Assembly: GCA_012516125.1 (NCBI GenBank)
Contig: JAAYXB010000005.1
Location: 1-58,128, forward strand
DNA from: Bacillota bacterium
GTDB lineage: Bacteria; Bacillota; SHA-98; UBA4971
Direction: 5' to 3'
Length of the DNA: 58,128 nucleotides
Under the pieces are notes generated by a model. That model was not told the DNA's origin, ran no database searches, and saw only the letters and a program-made list of their open reading frames with translations. The translations under genes and the position numbers were made by a program. The number at the start of each line of letters is the position of its first letter. The stretch's first letter is position 1. Positions 42,423 through 51,278 of this stretch are shown one piece after another.

Positions 42423-43718
42423 ATGTCTCAGATGGAAAACTTGAAGGCTCGAGCGAGGGAGCTTCTGAGGGGCTTCAAGGGTGATGGTTACGCATTCGGC
42501 CTTGGAGTTCTCGACAAGGTCGGAGAATTCGCTTCTGGGTTCGGGAATGGCGCTCTTGTCGTGGCAAACCGCGGCGATTGGTTCAGGCACGTGGTTGACG
42601 CGGTGCTCGAATCGCTCTCCAAGAGGGGTGTGAGGCTCGCGGGCGACCGAATCGTCCCGGATGCGGCTCCCAACGCGCCAAGGGAAGACGTGTACCGCAT
42701 CACTACATACGTGCTCCAGTTCAGGCCCGACTGCCTCATAGCTGTCGGGGGAGGCAGCACCATCGATGCTGTCAAGGCTGCGAACGTGCTCGCAAGCCTG
42801 GGCGAGTATGAGCCGGAGATCGACCCGTACTTCGGCACGGGCCAGGTTAGTGCGGTGTTGGCCAAAACGGGCAAGAAGCTTCTGCCGATGGTGGCGGTCC
42901 AGAGCGCGGCGAGCTCGGGGGCGCATCTAACGAAGTACTCCAACGTGACCGATCCCGTAGCCGGGCAGAAGAAGCTCATTGTGGACGAGGCGATAGTGCC
43001 ATCGCGCGCTGTGTTCGATTATGCGGTTACGAAGAGCATGCCGAAAGGAATGACACTAGATGGCGCCTTTGACGGAATAGCGCACTGCCTTGAGGTGTTC
43101 TTCGGAATAGGCCCGCAGAAGTACGACCTTGCGAGAGAGATCGCAGAGGTCGGCATCGAGCTTGCCGTGGCCAACATGGAGAGAGTCATCGAAGACCCCA
43201 AGAGCGATGAGGTCCGTGAGGCGCTCGGGCTCGCCACAGACCTCGGCGGATACGCGATCATGGTCGGGGGAACGAACGGCGCCCACCTCACGAGCTTCTC
43301 GCTCGTGGACATCGCCAGCCACGGGCGGGCGTGCGCGGTGATGAACCCCTACTACACGGTGTTCTTCGCGCCAGCTGTGGAGAGGCAGCTGCGTGTGGTC
43401 GGCGACATCTACAAGCGTTATGGGTACATCACAGCCGACCTCGACCGGCTGAGCGGCCGCGAACTCGGGGTGGCGATCGCAGAGGGGATGGTCAACCTGA
43501 GCATGAGGGTTGGCTTCCCGACGACGCTCTCGGAGATCCCGGGGTTCACCGATGAGCACATCGAGCGCGCCATGACTGCGGCAAAGGATCCTCAGCTCGA
43601 CATGAAGCTGAAGAACATGCCCGTGCCGCTCTCCGCATCGCTCGTTGAGGAGTACATGAGGCCGATCCTTCTTGCTGCGAAAACCGGGGACTTTAGCCTG
43701 ATCAAGAATATGAAGTAA
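42423..43718 (+). CDS. Iron-containing alcohol dehydrogenase
   Basis: A 431-residue family III dehydrogenase. The NAD site GGGSTIDAVKAANV and metal-site segments SSGAHLTKYSNVTD, DGAFDGIAHCLEVFFG (Asp, His) and IASHGRACAVMNPYY (His) are visible. Family members reduce aldehydes or ketones such as lactaldehyde, tartronate semialdehyde or tagaturonate. Its position after the importer and ahead of a LarA-family gene suggests reduction of a sugar-acid or a three-carbon semialdehyde in the island's pathway. It starts with ATG 42423. Confidence 0.85.
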   Translation: MSQMENLKARARELLRGFKGDGYAFGLGVLDKVGEFASGFGNGALVVANRGDWFRHVVDAVLESLSKRGVRLAGDRIVPDAAPNAPREDVYRITTYVLQFRPDCLIAVGGGSTIDAVKAANVLASLGEYEPEIDPYFGTGQVSAVLAKTGKKLLPMVAVQSAASSGAHLTKYSNVTDPVAGQKKLIVDEAIVPSRAVFDYAVTKSMPKGMTLDGAFDGIAHCLEVFFGIGPQKYDLAREIAEVGIELAVANMERVIEDPKSDEVREALGLATDLGGYAIMVGGTNGAHLTSFSLVDIASHGRACAVMNPYYTVFFAPAVERQLRVVGDIYKRYGYITADLDRLSGRELGVAIAEGMVNLSMRVGFPTTLSEIPGFTDEHIERAMTAAKDPQLDMKLKNMPVPLSASLVEEYMRPILLAAKTGDFSLIKNMK

Positions 43719-43747
43719 GAATCGTCAATGATAGGCGGTGCCTTGCC

Positions 43748-45130
43748 ATGCCGAGGTTTCCAATGGTATTCGGGACGGAATCGGTGGACGTCGAGCTTCC
43801 AGCTGAGACGGTGTGCCTCTCCATGTCAGAGCCCGGGCCGCTCGGGAACCCGGCCCGGGCGATCCGGGAGGCTCTTGCGACGCCGATAGGCTCGCCGAGC
43901 CTCGCGGAGGTCGTGCGAAAGAAAGCGGAGGGCAAGCCGCGAGCGACCGCCGCCATAGTCATCTCGGACAACACCAGGCCAGTGCCGTACCGTGGCGAGT
44001 CAGGGATCCTCGCGCCTGTCGTGGACACCCTCATTGGTGCGGGGATTGAGCCGGGCCGGATCACGATAATAGCGGCCACGGGCACGCACAGGCTGCTCTC
44101 CAGGGACGAACTGGAGAAAATGATCGATCCATCTGTTCCCGCTCGCGGGGTCAAGATCGTGTGCCATGATTGCCGCGACCGCGCGAGCCTCGCGAGCCTG
44201 GGCACGACGTCGCGGGGGACCCACGTGCTCATCAACAAGACTTACCTGGAGTCGGACGTGAAGATCCTCACCGGGCTCGTGGAGAGCCACTTCATGGCCG
44301 GGGCGTCAGGAGGCCGCAAGTCTGTCTGCCCCGGACTCATCGGGGAGGAGAGCACATACATCTTCCACGGGCCGTCGTTCCTGTCGTCGCCGAATGCCCG
44401 GGATCTCGTTCTTGACGGGAACCCGTGTCACGAGGAGTCTCTTGAGGTAGCCAAGATGGCCGGGGCTGACTTCATAGTCAACGTGACTTTGAACAGCCGA
44501 TTCGAGATCACCGGCGTGTACGCGGGGGACCTGGAGGAAGCCCACCTCGCGGCCGTGAGGAAGCTCGCGGAATACGTGAGCATCCCGATTGAGCGCGAGT
44601 ACGATATCGTGGTGACTCATGCGGGGTTCGTGGGGATTAACCATTATCAGGCCGCGAAGGCCGCGGTTGTCGCCATACCTGTGCTGAAGCCCGGTGGAAA
44701 ACTTATCTTGGGCGCCAATGACGTGGATACGGATCCGGTGGGAAGCCCGACGTACAGGACAGTCCTGCACCTCCTTGCGTTGCACGGTCCGGACGCGTAT
44801 GTGCGCCTAATCATGAGTCCTAACTGGAAGTTTGTACCCGACCAATGGCAGGTTCAGATGTGGGCGAAGGTATTTGCGAAGATCCCGATGGAGAACTTCA
44901 CCTATTGCGCCTCGCACATCACACCCAAAGACGCAGCCATCCTCCCTGGGAGGGACGGCAACCTGCTCTTGCCGCCTCAGAGGCGGTACTCGCGCTCTCT
45001 CGACGACACGGCGCGGATGGTCGAACTCGCCGTGGCTGAAGCTGTAGCTGAGTGCAAGGCAAGAGGCACTGCCCCGACGATCGCCTACCTGCAAGACGGC
45101 CCGTACGGCATCCCAGTGCGTCGCGCCTGA
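43748..45130 (+). CDS. LarA-family nickel-pincer racemase/epimerase
   Basis: A 460-residue protein of the LarA (DUF2088) family, which uses the nickel-pincer nucleotide to racemise lactate or epimerise other 2-hydroxyacids. Diagnostic segments are ISDNTRPVPYRGE, AATGTHRLLSRDEL (catalytic His), FMAGASGGRKSVCPGL (cofactor-linking Lys) and THAGFVGINHYQAAK. The cofactor genes larB, larC and larE are not in this window and must be elsewhere. Beside an iron-type dehydrogenase in a sugar-acid island, it more likely epimerises an aldonate or glycerate than lactate. Confidence 0.88.
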   Translation: MPRFPMVFGTESVDVELPAETVCLSMSEPGPLGNPARAIREALATPIGSPSLAEVVRKKAEGKPRATAAIVISDNTRPVPYRGESGILAPVVDTLIGAGIEPGRITIIAATGTHRLLSRDELEKMIDPSVPARGVKIVCHDCRDRASLASLGTTSRGTHVLINKTYLESDVKILTGLVESHFMAGASGGRKSVCPGLIGEESTYIFHGPSFLSSPNARDLVLDGNPCHEESLEVAKMAGADFIVNVTLNSRFEITGVYAGDLEEAHLAAVRKLAEYVSIPIEREYDIVVTHAGFVGINHYQAAKAAVVAIPVLKPGGKLILGANDVDTDPVGSPTYRTVLHLLALHGPDAYVRLIMSPNWKFVPDQWQVQMWAKVFAKIPMENFTYCASHITPKDAAILPGRDGNLLLPPQRRYSRSLDDTARMVELAVAEAVAECKARGTAPTIAYLQDGPYGIPVRRA

Positions 45131-45197
45131 GTTGCCTGAGGCCATGAGCCGCGCAGCCTTGCCGCGGCGAAAGCCGAACACCGCGTGAGACACGGTG

Positions 45198-45234
45198 CCA
45201 GACTTCCCCGCCATCTCCAGGCGGGGAAGTCTGG
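45198..45234. terminator. Bidirectional terminator between the LarA-family and HAD genes
   Basis: A perfect 15-bp inverted repeat (CCAGACTTCCCCGCC with GGCGGGGAAGTCTGG, loop of seven) lies between two convergent genes, 67 bp after one stop codon and 8 bp before the other. It suits both directions, although the T-runs are short. Confidence 0.7.
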
Positions 45235-45241
45235 TAGGTTT

Positions 45242-46045
45242 CTAGAAGAATGTCTCGATCACTTCGGCGACACCGCATTCCTCGTTCGACCTCGAGATGA
45301 AGTCGGCGCGCTCCTTAAGTTCTGGGGCTGCGTTTGCGACTGCCACACCCAGTCCTGCAGCTTCGATGAGGGTCATGTCGTTCGGGCCGTCGCCCATGGC
45401 TACGACCTCTTGTAGGTCGAGCCCGAGATGCTCACATAGAACGAGAAGGGCTGCGCCTTTGGAGATCCCGGGCGGCAGCACCTCAAGGTAGGTTGGCTCC
45501 GACTTCATGACGGATAGCGTCGGAAGCCCAGCTTGTATGACTCGGCGCAAGCCTTCAAGCACGTAATCAGCTCCGATAAGGAGGATCTTGGTGGGCTTCT
45601 CCCGGTGTGGCGCCCGCTCGAGGAAGCGTGCGAGGTCCCCGACCTCTATCCATGGTATCCCGTTCCTTGCCATGTGGTCACGAACGACCTGGTTCGCACG
45701 TTGAACGTATACATGACCGCCTAGGTGAAGGGTGGGATGGACATCGAACGACGACACGAGCCTCAGGACGAAGCGTGCAGCCTCCCTCGACAGGCAATGC
45801 TCGAACAGGGTCTTATTGCGGGACAAGTCCACCACTTTGGCGCCGTTGTACAGAATTGCGGGGGCGTTGACCCCGAGAGCCTCCGCATAAGGCCGCACTG
45901 ACTCCTCGTTGCGGCCTGTGGCGAACGTGTACAACCCTCCGGCCGCTACCAGCCGCCTTATTGCCTTTACATTCGCCTCAGGCACTTCTTGGTGGGAATC
46001 CACCAATGTTCCGTCTATGTCGGTGACAAGAAGCCTGTATCTCAA
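45242..46045 (-). CDS. Cof-type HAD phosphatase
   Basis: A HAD-IIB (Cof-like) phosphatase of about 267 residues. Motif I DIDGTLVDS holds the nucleophile Asp. Motif II is in TFATGRN, motif III Lys in GISKGAAL, and motif IV in GDGPNDMTLIEAAG. The TTG at 46045 is taken as the start because AGGAGG lies eight bases upstream. The 38-residue extension of the longest frame overlaps the neighbouring pseudogene and is unlike the family. Such enzymes remove phosphate from sugar phosphates or flavins; here a sugar or inositol phosphate is possible. Confidence 0.88.
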   Translation of the reverse strand: MRYRLLVTDIDGTLVDSHQEVPEANVKAIRRLVAAGGLYTFATGRNEESVRPYAEALGVNAPAILYNGAKVVDLSRNKTLFEHCLSREAARFVLRLVSSFDVHPTLHLGGHVYVQRANQVVRDHMARNGIPWIEVGDLARFLERAPHREKPTKILLIGADYVLEGLRRVIQAGLPTLSVMKSEPTYLEVLPPGISKGAALLVLCEHLGLDLQEVVAMGDGPNDMTLIEAAGLGVAVANAAPELKERADFISRSNEECGVAEVIETFF

Positions 46046-46155
46046 ACTGCGCTGCCTCCTGGCCCAGGACTTGTTGCACCTGCTCTTCGCGATGGTCTGC
46101 CCATGGGTGCGATACCACCCACGGGCCTGCGCCGCGCTGCGGTGCCACATCGACA

Positions 46156-46338
46156 TCACTCGAGCAGATCGTCGAGCGTGGGGTAAGATCTCGCGTTCAG
46201 CGCTGAAGCCAACGCGTCCGCGCGCTCTTTCTGCACGTCCACGACGCCCCGAATCTCGACCCTCTTGTCCTGAGCCAGGATCATGCCATGGATCCGCCCC
46301 ATGTGGCCAGCGCCAATCAGACCGACTCGCACAGACAT
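46156..46338 (-). pseudogene. Truncated Gfo/Idh/MocA dehydrogenase (inositol-dehydrogenase-like)
   Basis: Sixty codons encode the N-terminal NAD-binding part of a Gfo/Idh/MocA protein: MSVRVGLIGAGHMGRIHGM, then VVDVQKERADALASALN and YPTLDDLLE, followed by a stop. In the next frame DVDVA follows, as expected for the family, so a frameshift and a large deletion removed the catalytic domain. The family includes myo-inositol 2-dehydrogenase (IolG). It has a good ribosome binding site (GGGGGTGG) and may have been lost recently. Confidence 0.75.
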
Positions 46339-46698
46339 GTCGGCCACCCCCTACGTCGCGGCATTACAGGATTCTGAGGTGTCTTGCTACTCTGGGAAGG
46401 CCTGGCTGCACCGGGAAACGGATGTTCCAGTCCGTCCTCACTCAGTTCAGCGTCGGGGACCATCCCCCGAAAGCCAGTGTTCCCCATGTCGCAGCTAACA
46501 CCTTCTAGCTCCTCCAGGTCGTTCGCCTGGGTGCGGGGCAGGCAAGAACGGTGACGTTCTCGGTCTATTGATCATGCCTGATGACTGGCGCGTGAGCGCG
46601 GGCTCGCCGGAGCCGGGACCGGTGAAAACCCCAGAAAGATTTCCATTTTGAGTGGCGGGGAACCGGTATCCCCATTTGTTCACGCACCAGCGTTTGGA
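46339..46698. other. Intergenic region without a clear gene
   Basis: Nothing is recognised in this 360-bp spacer upstream of the truncated dehydrogenase. Bases about 46560-46690 contain a minus-strand AT/GC mosaic that could be an insertion-sequence end, but no inverted terminal repeat or transposase peptide could be fixed. Confidence 0.3.
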
Positions 46699-47568
46699 TT
46701 ACAGGGTCTGCATCCGTGTCAGCACATCCTGGACGGTACCGGAAAACGGGCCTAACTTCTCCATCTTGATACTGGTGAGCGCTGCCGCGTAGCGGACTGA
46801 CTCCTCGACGTCGTGCTCGAACCGCCACGTCATATAGGACGCGAAACATGTATCCCCCCTTCCGTTCCGTCCCGACAGGTTGGCGGGATTGAACGGCGCC
46901 CGGTAAATCCGCCGGCCGTCGTACACGATGACCTCGGACGCGTGGGTGACCATCACTTCCTTGGCCCCCAGGTCGAACAGGATCCGGGCGGCCCGTTCCC
47001 GGTCGGCCGTCCCTGTGCATACCTCGGATTCCTGGGAATCCGCCTTGAGGAAGGTCACCATCGGCAGGTACTCCTTCTTTTCCGGCCAATCCCTGAAGCC
47101 GAACTTCTCTCCTTCGCTGTAGCGTAACATCGCCTGCATATCCAGGGCCACCGGGCCTTTCGCGGCCAGGTGAGCGATCATCCGGGGCGGGATGTCCCCG
47201 ATGAACAGCCCCGCCAGGTCGTAAATCCTCGCCTTCACGTCGGGCAGGTCTTCGATCGTGAAGGGATCCGCATGTGCGAGCAGCCTGACTTTGCGTTTGT
47301 CGACGTCGTCGGAGACGAAGGTGTTCTCGATGGAGGTGGTCCGCGGTGAGGGAAGGCATATTACATCGATTCCCTCGTTCCTCAGTATCTCGAGAACGCC
47401 CCGATGTTCCTCGGCCATCTTGGTCACCACGCAGACTTTGGCCTTGGACCTGCTGGCGGCGATGGCCGAGAAAAATGCCCCTCCGCCCGTGAACTTGGTT
47501 CTCTTGCCTTGATACTCCTGGATATCGCTGGTGACATGACCGATGATCAGAAAATCGTATGTCGACAT
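46699..47568 (-). CDS. PfkB-family carbohydrate kinase
   Basis: A 289-residue ribokinase-like kinase. The N-terminal FLIIGHVTSDIQEYQGKRT and GGGAFFSAIAASRSKA form the substrate lid region, and NGRGDTCFASYM contains the catalytic Asp and anion hole. The early GHVTSDI and GGGAFFSA motifs resemble myo-inositol 3-kinase-type PfkB proteins of archaea more than fructokinases. That reading is tentative but fits an inositol island. It starts with ATG 47568 after GGGGGGAGG. Confidence 0.83.
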   Translation of the reverse strand: MSTYDFLIIGHVTSDIQEYQGKRTKFTGGGAFFSAIAASRSKAKVCVVTKMAEEHRGVLEILRNEGIDVICLPSPRTTSIENTFVSDDVDKRKVRLLAHADPFTIEDLPDVKARIYDLAGLFIGDIPPRMIAHLAAKGPVALDMQAMLRYSEGEKFGFRDWPEKKEYLPMVTFLKADSQESEVCTGTADRERAARILFDLGAKEVMVTHASEVIVYDGRRIYRAPFNPANLSGRNGRGDTCFASYMTWRFEHDVEESVRYAAALTSIKMEKLGPFSGTVQDVLTRMQTL

Positions 47569-47688
47569 CTGCCTCCCCCCATTACTATCAAAATCACTTG
47601 TCCGATTATCGTAATTTAGTCAGCGGCGGGCTGAACGCCCCGGTAATCGACTCTCGGAGGACCAACTTACAGTTAGAGAAGGCCCCCC

Positions 47689-47719
47689 GCCCCCTCCTCC
47701 GTAGCGCGGGGGAGGGGGC
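47689..47719 (-). terminator. GC-rich hairpin downstream of the kelch gene
   Basis: GCCCCCTCC at 47689-47697 pairs with GGAGGGGGC at 47711-47719. It lies 48 bp after the kelch gene stop codon on the minus strand, followed by TTCTCTAACTG, a weak T-rich tail. Confidence 0.5.
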
Positions 47720-47766
47720 AAGAGAAGAGGGAGAGCGGTTTGATATGGTCCTCTTATGATCGACCG

Positions 47767-48768
47767 TTATTGATAATAGGTATCCTTGGTTGGATCGTAG
47801 ATCTCCATAGAGGTCAGCAGATCGCCCTCCAGGCTTTTGCCGGTGATGCAGTAAATCTTGTTGCCGAGCGCCACCACCGCGCCCTCGTACCGCGGCGTCT
47901 TGAGCGTGGCCGACATCTCCTTGAAGGTCATCGCCCGCGGGTCGAACTCAATGATGAACATGGAGCCCTCGCCCTTGCCTGTCAGGATATAAACCTTATC
48001 GTTGACCACGACGGCGCGGGGCACCTCCCAGGGATAGGGAATGGTGAATCCGGTCTGCCAGGTGTCGGTCTCGATATCGTAGACTTCCATGGTGTCCGTG
48101 GTGGCGTCGTCCTTGTTCCCGCCCTGGCCAGCCACGATGTAGATCTTGTTCCCGAAGGGCACGGCGTAGGCATCCTGGCGCGGGTTTGGCTGGGGCGCCC
48201 CGACCGACCACTCGCCGGTGGCGGTGTCGTATATGTCCACCGCCTTGGCGTAGTCGAAGGCCTCGTTGGTCAAGGCATCGTCCTCGCCGCCGAAAAGGTA
48301 GATCTTCGTACCAACGACCGCGCCCTGGCCGTCGTAGTGCCCCATGCTGGCCTCACCCGGCAGCTCCTGCCAGGATTCGGTGGTGGGATCGAAGACGTAA
48401 CCCTTCTTGTTTCGGGATTTGCCATCCACGCTCTTGCCGCCGAAGCTGTAGAGCTTGCCCCCGACTGCGAATTGGTGCCCGCTGTAGCCGGAGTTTTGCG
48501 GCCAGGACTTGGGCCCGAGGACCTGCCATTGGTTGGTGGCCGGATCAAAGACCTCAATCGGCGGCGTTGGATTGTTGTCGTCCCCTTTTCCGCCAATGAC
48601 GTAGATCTTGCCGTCAAGCACCGTCACCCCGCACTTGGTTCGGGCGTAAGTGAGTGGCGGCCCCTCGGTGACGGCCGGGTCAGCCGCGGTGACCGGCAGG
48701 GCGACAGACAGGATCACCGCCACCAGGAACACTCCCCCGAACAATCCCAGCTTCTTACCGGTTTTCAC
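47767..48768 (-). CDS. Exported kelch-repeat beta-propeller protein
   Basis: A 333-residue secreted protein. The signal peptide covers about residues 1-29 (LGLFGGVFLVAVILSVAL, cleavage near VTAAD). The mature protein consists of about six kelch repeats, each with a double-Gly strand and a following Tyr/Trp pair: DGKIYVIGGKGDD, GGKLYSFGGKSVD, GTKIYLFGGEDDA, GNKIYIVAGQGGN, NDKVYILTGKGEG and GNKIYCITGKSLE. This makes one closed propeller with no enzyme domain. It lies 22 bp after the phosphatase gene, so the two are probably cotranscribed. A binding or scaffold role outside the membrane is likely. Confidence 0.88.
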   Translation of the reverse strand: MKTGKKLGLFGGVFLVAVILSVALPVTAADPAVTEGPPLTYARTKCGVTVLDGKIYVIGGKGDDNNPTPPIEVFDPATNQWQVLGPKSWPQNSGYSGHQFAVGGKLYSFGGKSVDGKSRNKKGYVFDPTTESWQELPGEASMGHYDGQGAVVGTKIYLFGGEDDALTNEAFDYAKAVDIYDTATGEWSVGAPQPNPRQDAYAVPFGNKIYIVAGQGGNKDDATTDTMEVYDIETDTWQTGFTIPYPWEVPRAVVVNDKVYILTGKGEGSMFIIEFDPRAMTFKEMSATLKTPRYEGAVVALGNKIYCITGKSLEGDLLTSMEIYDPTKDTYYQ

Positions 48769-48790
48769 GGCAATCTCCCCTTTCTCTTTT

Positions 48791-50005
48791 CTACTTTCTT
48801 GGCGTCACGGTATACTCGTCAAGAATACCGCCGTTTGAGTCAACGACGGTCGCTGACAACACCCGGGGCGTGATCTTATAGATGATCATGTGCTCCGTCC
48901 TTATGGTTTTCGCCGTCGTTTCTGAGGTACCCAAGGCGTACAAGGGCGCGCCAGCCCCACCGGTCACTTGGTACACAATCCCTCCCTTCGCGGGTTTTCC
49001 GCCCAGCATGGGCACGGAGCGTTCGTAGAGATGGACGTGGCCGCTGAAGACCATGGAAACCCCGTTGTTTTCCACCACCGGCAACAGGATGTCCTTGGGC
49101 GATTGGGACTCATCCCATTCCGGCGAGGAAGCGTAGAACGGCCGGTGCAACGCCAGGAACTTCCAAACGGCGTCGCTGCCCGCCAGGTCCTTGGCGAGCC
49201 ATGGCACTTCTTCCTCGAGTTCAGCGTTGGTCACATCGTAGACAATGGCGAAATGAGCCATGCCGTAATCGAAGGAGTAGGACTTCTCCGTGCCCGGCAG
49301 GACGAACTGCTCGAAATACGTCCGGGGGGCACCCCGCTCGTGATTGCCGAAGACCGGCATGAGCGGCAGGTACGGGAGGGTGTCGGCGGCCGCTTCGAAC
49401 CACATGTTCCACTCGGCCTGGGTGGCCCCGTCTGTCATGTCCCCGGTAAAGAGGACGAAGCGGGCTCCAGCCTCGCGGGCCATGCGCATGAACTTGCCGA
49501 ACAGGCCGTAATTCCCCCGGCAGTCGCCCATGACCACGAAGGTATACCCGGCCTCGACGTCGGTGATCGCCGTTTGCAGCTGGTACACCGGACTGGACTC
49601 GCCCGCGCAGTTCACGATGTAGTTATAGACCGTGTCCGGCCGCAGTCCCTTGAGCGTTGCGTCGTAGATGTTCACCGTCTCACGGGCGAATTTGTAACTG
49701 TGCTGAACCGCCTGTGCGGTGACCACCTGTGCTTCGTCGGCCGGCATCTCCCCGAGTTGGGCCGGCCAGGCCTTGACCACGCCGTCCTCCGTGACCTGAT
49801 TCGAGCGCCAGGTGACGTTGACGACGGTCGGGTCGTCGCTCAAGGTCAGATGCACGCAGGAGATCGCTCGTTCTGGAATTGATTGCCCGAGGCCGCTTTG
49901 AGCCGACAGGGCGGCCAGGATACAGACACCCAGGATCGCCAGTAGAGCGAGTGAACGACGTCGGGCTCCAGCGAACGCCGGCCGCTGTGGGATGATCGAC
50001 ATCAT
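48791..50005 (-). CDS. Exported purple-acid-phosphatase-like metallophosphoesterase
   Basis: A secreted enzyme of about 404 residues. The signal peptide contains SLALLAILGVCILAALS. It is followed by a fibronectin-III-like N-terminal domain (VNVTWRSNQ, LKGLRPDTVYNYIV) and a calcineurin-type catalytic domain with metal motifs GDCRGN, FTGDMTDG, GNHERG, LHRPFYA and SGHVHLYER, the order seen in purple acid phosphatases. ATG 50005 follows AAAGGAGTGAAG. Such enzymes release phosphate from organic phosphates, including inositol phosphates, outside the cell. That would feed the importers and kinase nearby. Confidence 0.88.
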   Translation of the reverse strand: MMSIIPQRPAFAGARRRSLALLAILGVCILAALSAQSGLGQSIPERAISCVHLTLSDDPTVVNVTWRSNQVTEDGVVKAWPAQLGEMPADEAQVVTAQAVQHSYKFARETVNIYDATLKGLRPDTVYNYIVNCAGESSPVYQLQTAITDVEAGYTFVVMGDCRGNYGLFGKFMRMAREAGARFVLFTGDMTDGATQAEWNMWFEAAADTLPYLPLMPVFGNHERGAPRTYFEQFVLPGTEKSYSFDYGMAHFAIVYDVTNAELEEEVPWLAKDLAGSDAVWKFLALHRPFYASSPEWDESQSPKDILLPVVENNGVSMVFSGHVHLYERSVPMLGGKPAKGGIVYQVTGGAGAPLYALGTSETTAKTIRTEHMIIYKITPRVLSATVVDSNGGILDEYTVTPRK

Positions 50006-50308
50006 CTTCACTCCTTTCCTTGAGATTCGACCATAATCCGCGGCCATTGGGGCCCAATTGCAGCCCCAGGGGTCGCGCCGGATTCATCGATGACACTGCT
50101 GTCGGCATTCCTGATGGTAAGCCGCGATGCGTTGAGGGGATCCCGCAACCGACAGGGTCGTAAGGATGGTCTCGTCTACTGCCCCTCTCGATTCCCTGAT
50201 CTCCCGCATAAACGCCGCGCTCATCTTGAGTGCTTCGCCATTCTGGCTAATGGCTCGGAAGCTGTGCACCGGGACAAGTTTACGAGTGAAAGAACATATT
50301 GGCGGAGG
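50006..50308. other. Spacer between phosphatase and isomerase genes
   Basis: About 300 bp with no recognisable gene. It should contain the promoter of the phosphatase-kelch pair on the minus strand; no clear boxes stand out. Confidence 0.35.
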
Positions 50309-51169
50309 CTACTTTGCTGTGCAGCTTCTTATCCGCCGGCAAGACCGGGACACCTGTTGCCACAGTGATGATAGATGCTGCAGGCTCTGTAAGAGCGCCA
50401 GCATGGTCTTGACTTCGATAACGAGGGGAAAGTCCCAGTTGTTCGAGTAGTATGCCTCAAGAAAGGCTCTGTAGTCGATAAGTCCGTCCGGTGTCGCGCC
50501 ATGCTCGTCTTCGATGCCCCGGTTGTTGTGGATGTGGGCCAGGGCTACATTCTTCGCGCCCAGCCGTTCCACGAACTTCTCTGGCTCCTGCCCCACGAAG
50601 GTCAGGTGGCCCACATCCACCGTGTACTTCACGTCCTCGCCCAGGTAGCTCCTGAGCTGACTGAGCTCACTGAAGGACCTGCCGTACTTGTACGTGTTGC
50701 GTTTGACTTGACCCCGGTTCTCGAGGCTAAGTTGCACACCCCTTTGCCTGGCCAAGTCGAGCACCTGCCGGAGCACATCAATAGTATTCTGCCTCACAGC
50801 TGGAAAGAGCCCCTCGGGAGCTTCAGCGCTATCCCCTGGATGTACGGTCAGAATCGTGCCGGGTCCTATCGCGGCCGCAAACTCGACCGAACGTTTCAAC
50901 TCCTCGAGAGTCACCTGTCTTACGTGCGGGTTTACCGACCCGGCGTTAAGCTCTTGGTAAAGAGCGTGGACCGAGACTGGAACCCTGGTGGCGAACCGAC
51001 GCAGGAACTCTACCGCTTCCTCTTCAGCCACGCCTTGGTAGTACAACACCGGTTCGAGCTTGATCTCAATCCAGCTTATCCCGTGCGACGCGACGAATTC
51101 GCAGAAATCTTGGTACGACAACTTGGGGTCGAAGAACACCGAAGCTCCTAAGGTAAGACCTTCTTTCAT
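50309..51169 (-). CDS. Sugar phosphate isomerase/epimerase-like TIM barrel
   Basis: A 286-residue xylose-isomerase-like/AP-endonuclease-2 barrel. Likely metal ligands are in LSLENRGQ (Glu), YTVDVGHLTFVG (Asp, His), LAHIHNNRGIEDEH (His) and LVIEVKT (Glu). The family isomerises or epimerises sugars and cyclitols, or dehydrates inosose. It is the last gene after an ABC importer on the minus strand, so it probably acts on the imported compound. The C-terminal 25 residues (LLQSLQHLSSLWQQ...) are unusual and may reflect a frame change near the end. Confidence 0.8.
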   Translation of the reverse strand: MKEGLTLGASVFFDPKLSYQDFCEFVASHGISWIEIKLEPVLYYQGVAEEEAVEFLRRFATRVPVSVHALYQELNAGSVNPHVRQVTLEELKRSVEFAAAIGPGTILTVHPGDSAEAPEGLFPAVRQNTIDVLRQVLDLARQRGVQLSLENRGQVKRNTYKYGRSFSELSQLRSYLGEDVKYTVDVGHLTFVGQEPEKFVERLGAKNVALAHIHNNRGIEDEHGATPDGLIDYRAFLEAYYSNNWDFPLVIEVKTMLALLQSLQHLSSLWQQVSRSCRRIRSCTAK

Positions 51170-51278
51170 GCTCTGATTCCTTTCTCGTTTCGTCTGGCCC
51201 GACGTTCAGGCCAGCAAGCAAGGACCCGAGTGCCGGGTTCCGGTGGCCCGGCACTCGACTGTAACGTGGAACGAATGC

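Noticed and set aside
46046-46159. N-terminal extension of the HAD phosphatase
   Set aside because: It overlaps the remains of the truncated dehydrogenase; a TTG with AGGAGG eight bases upstream fits the family start.
46565-47359. 264-codon minus-strand open frame
   Set aside because: It is an Arg/Gly/Pro-rich shadow of the PfkB kinase gene in another frame of the same strand.
47740-48873. 377-codon plus-strand open frame
   Set aside because: It is the antisense shadow of the kelch gene, whose repeats and signal peptide are clear on the minus strand.
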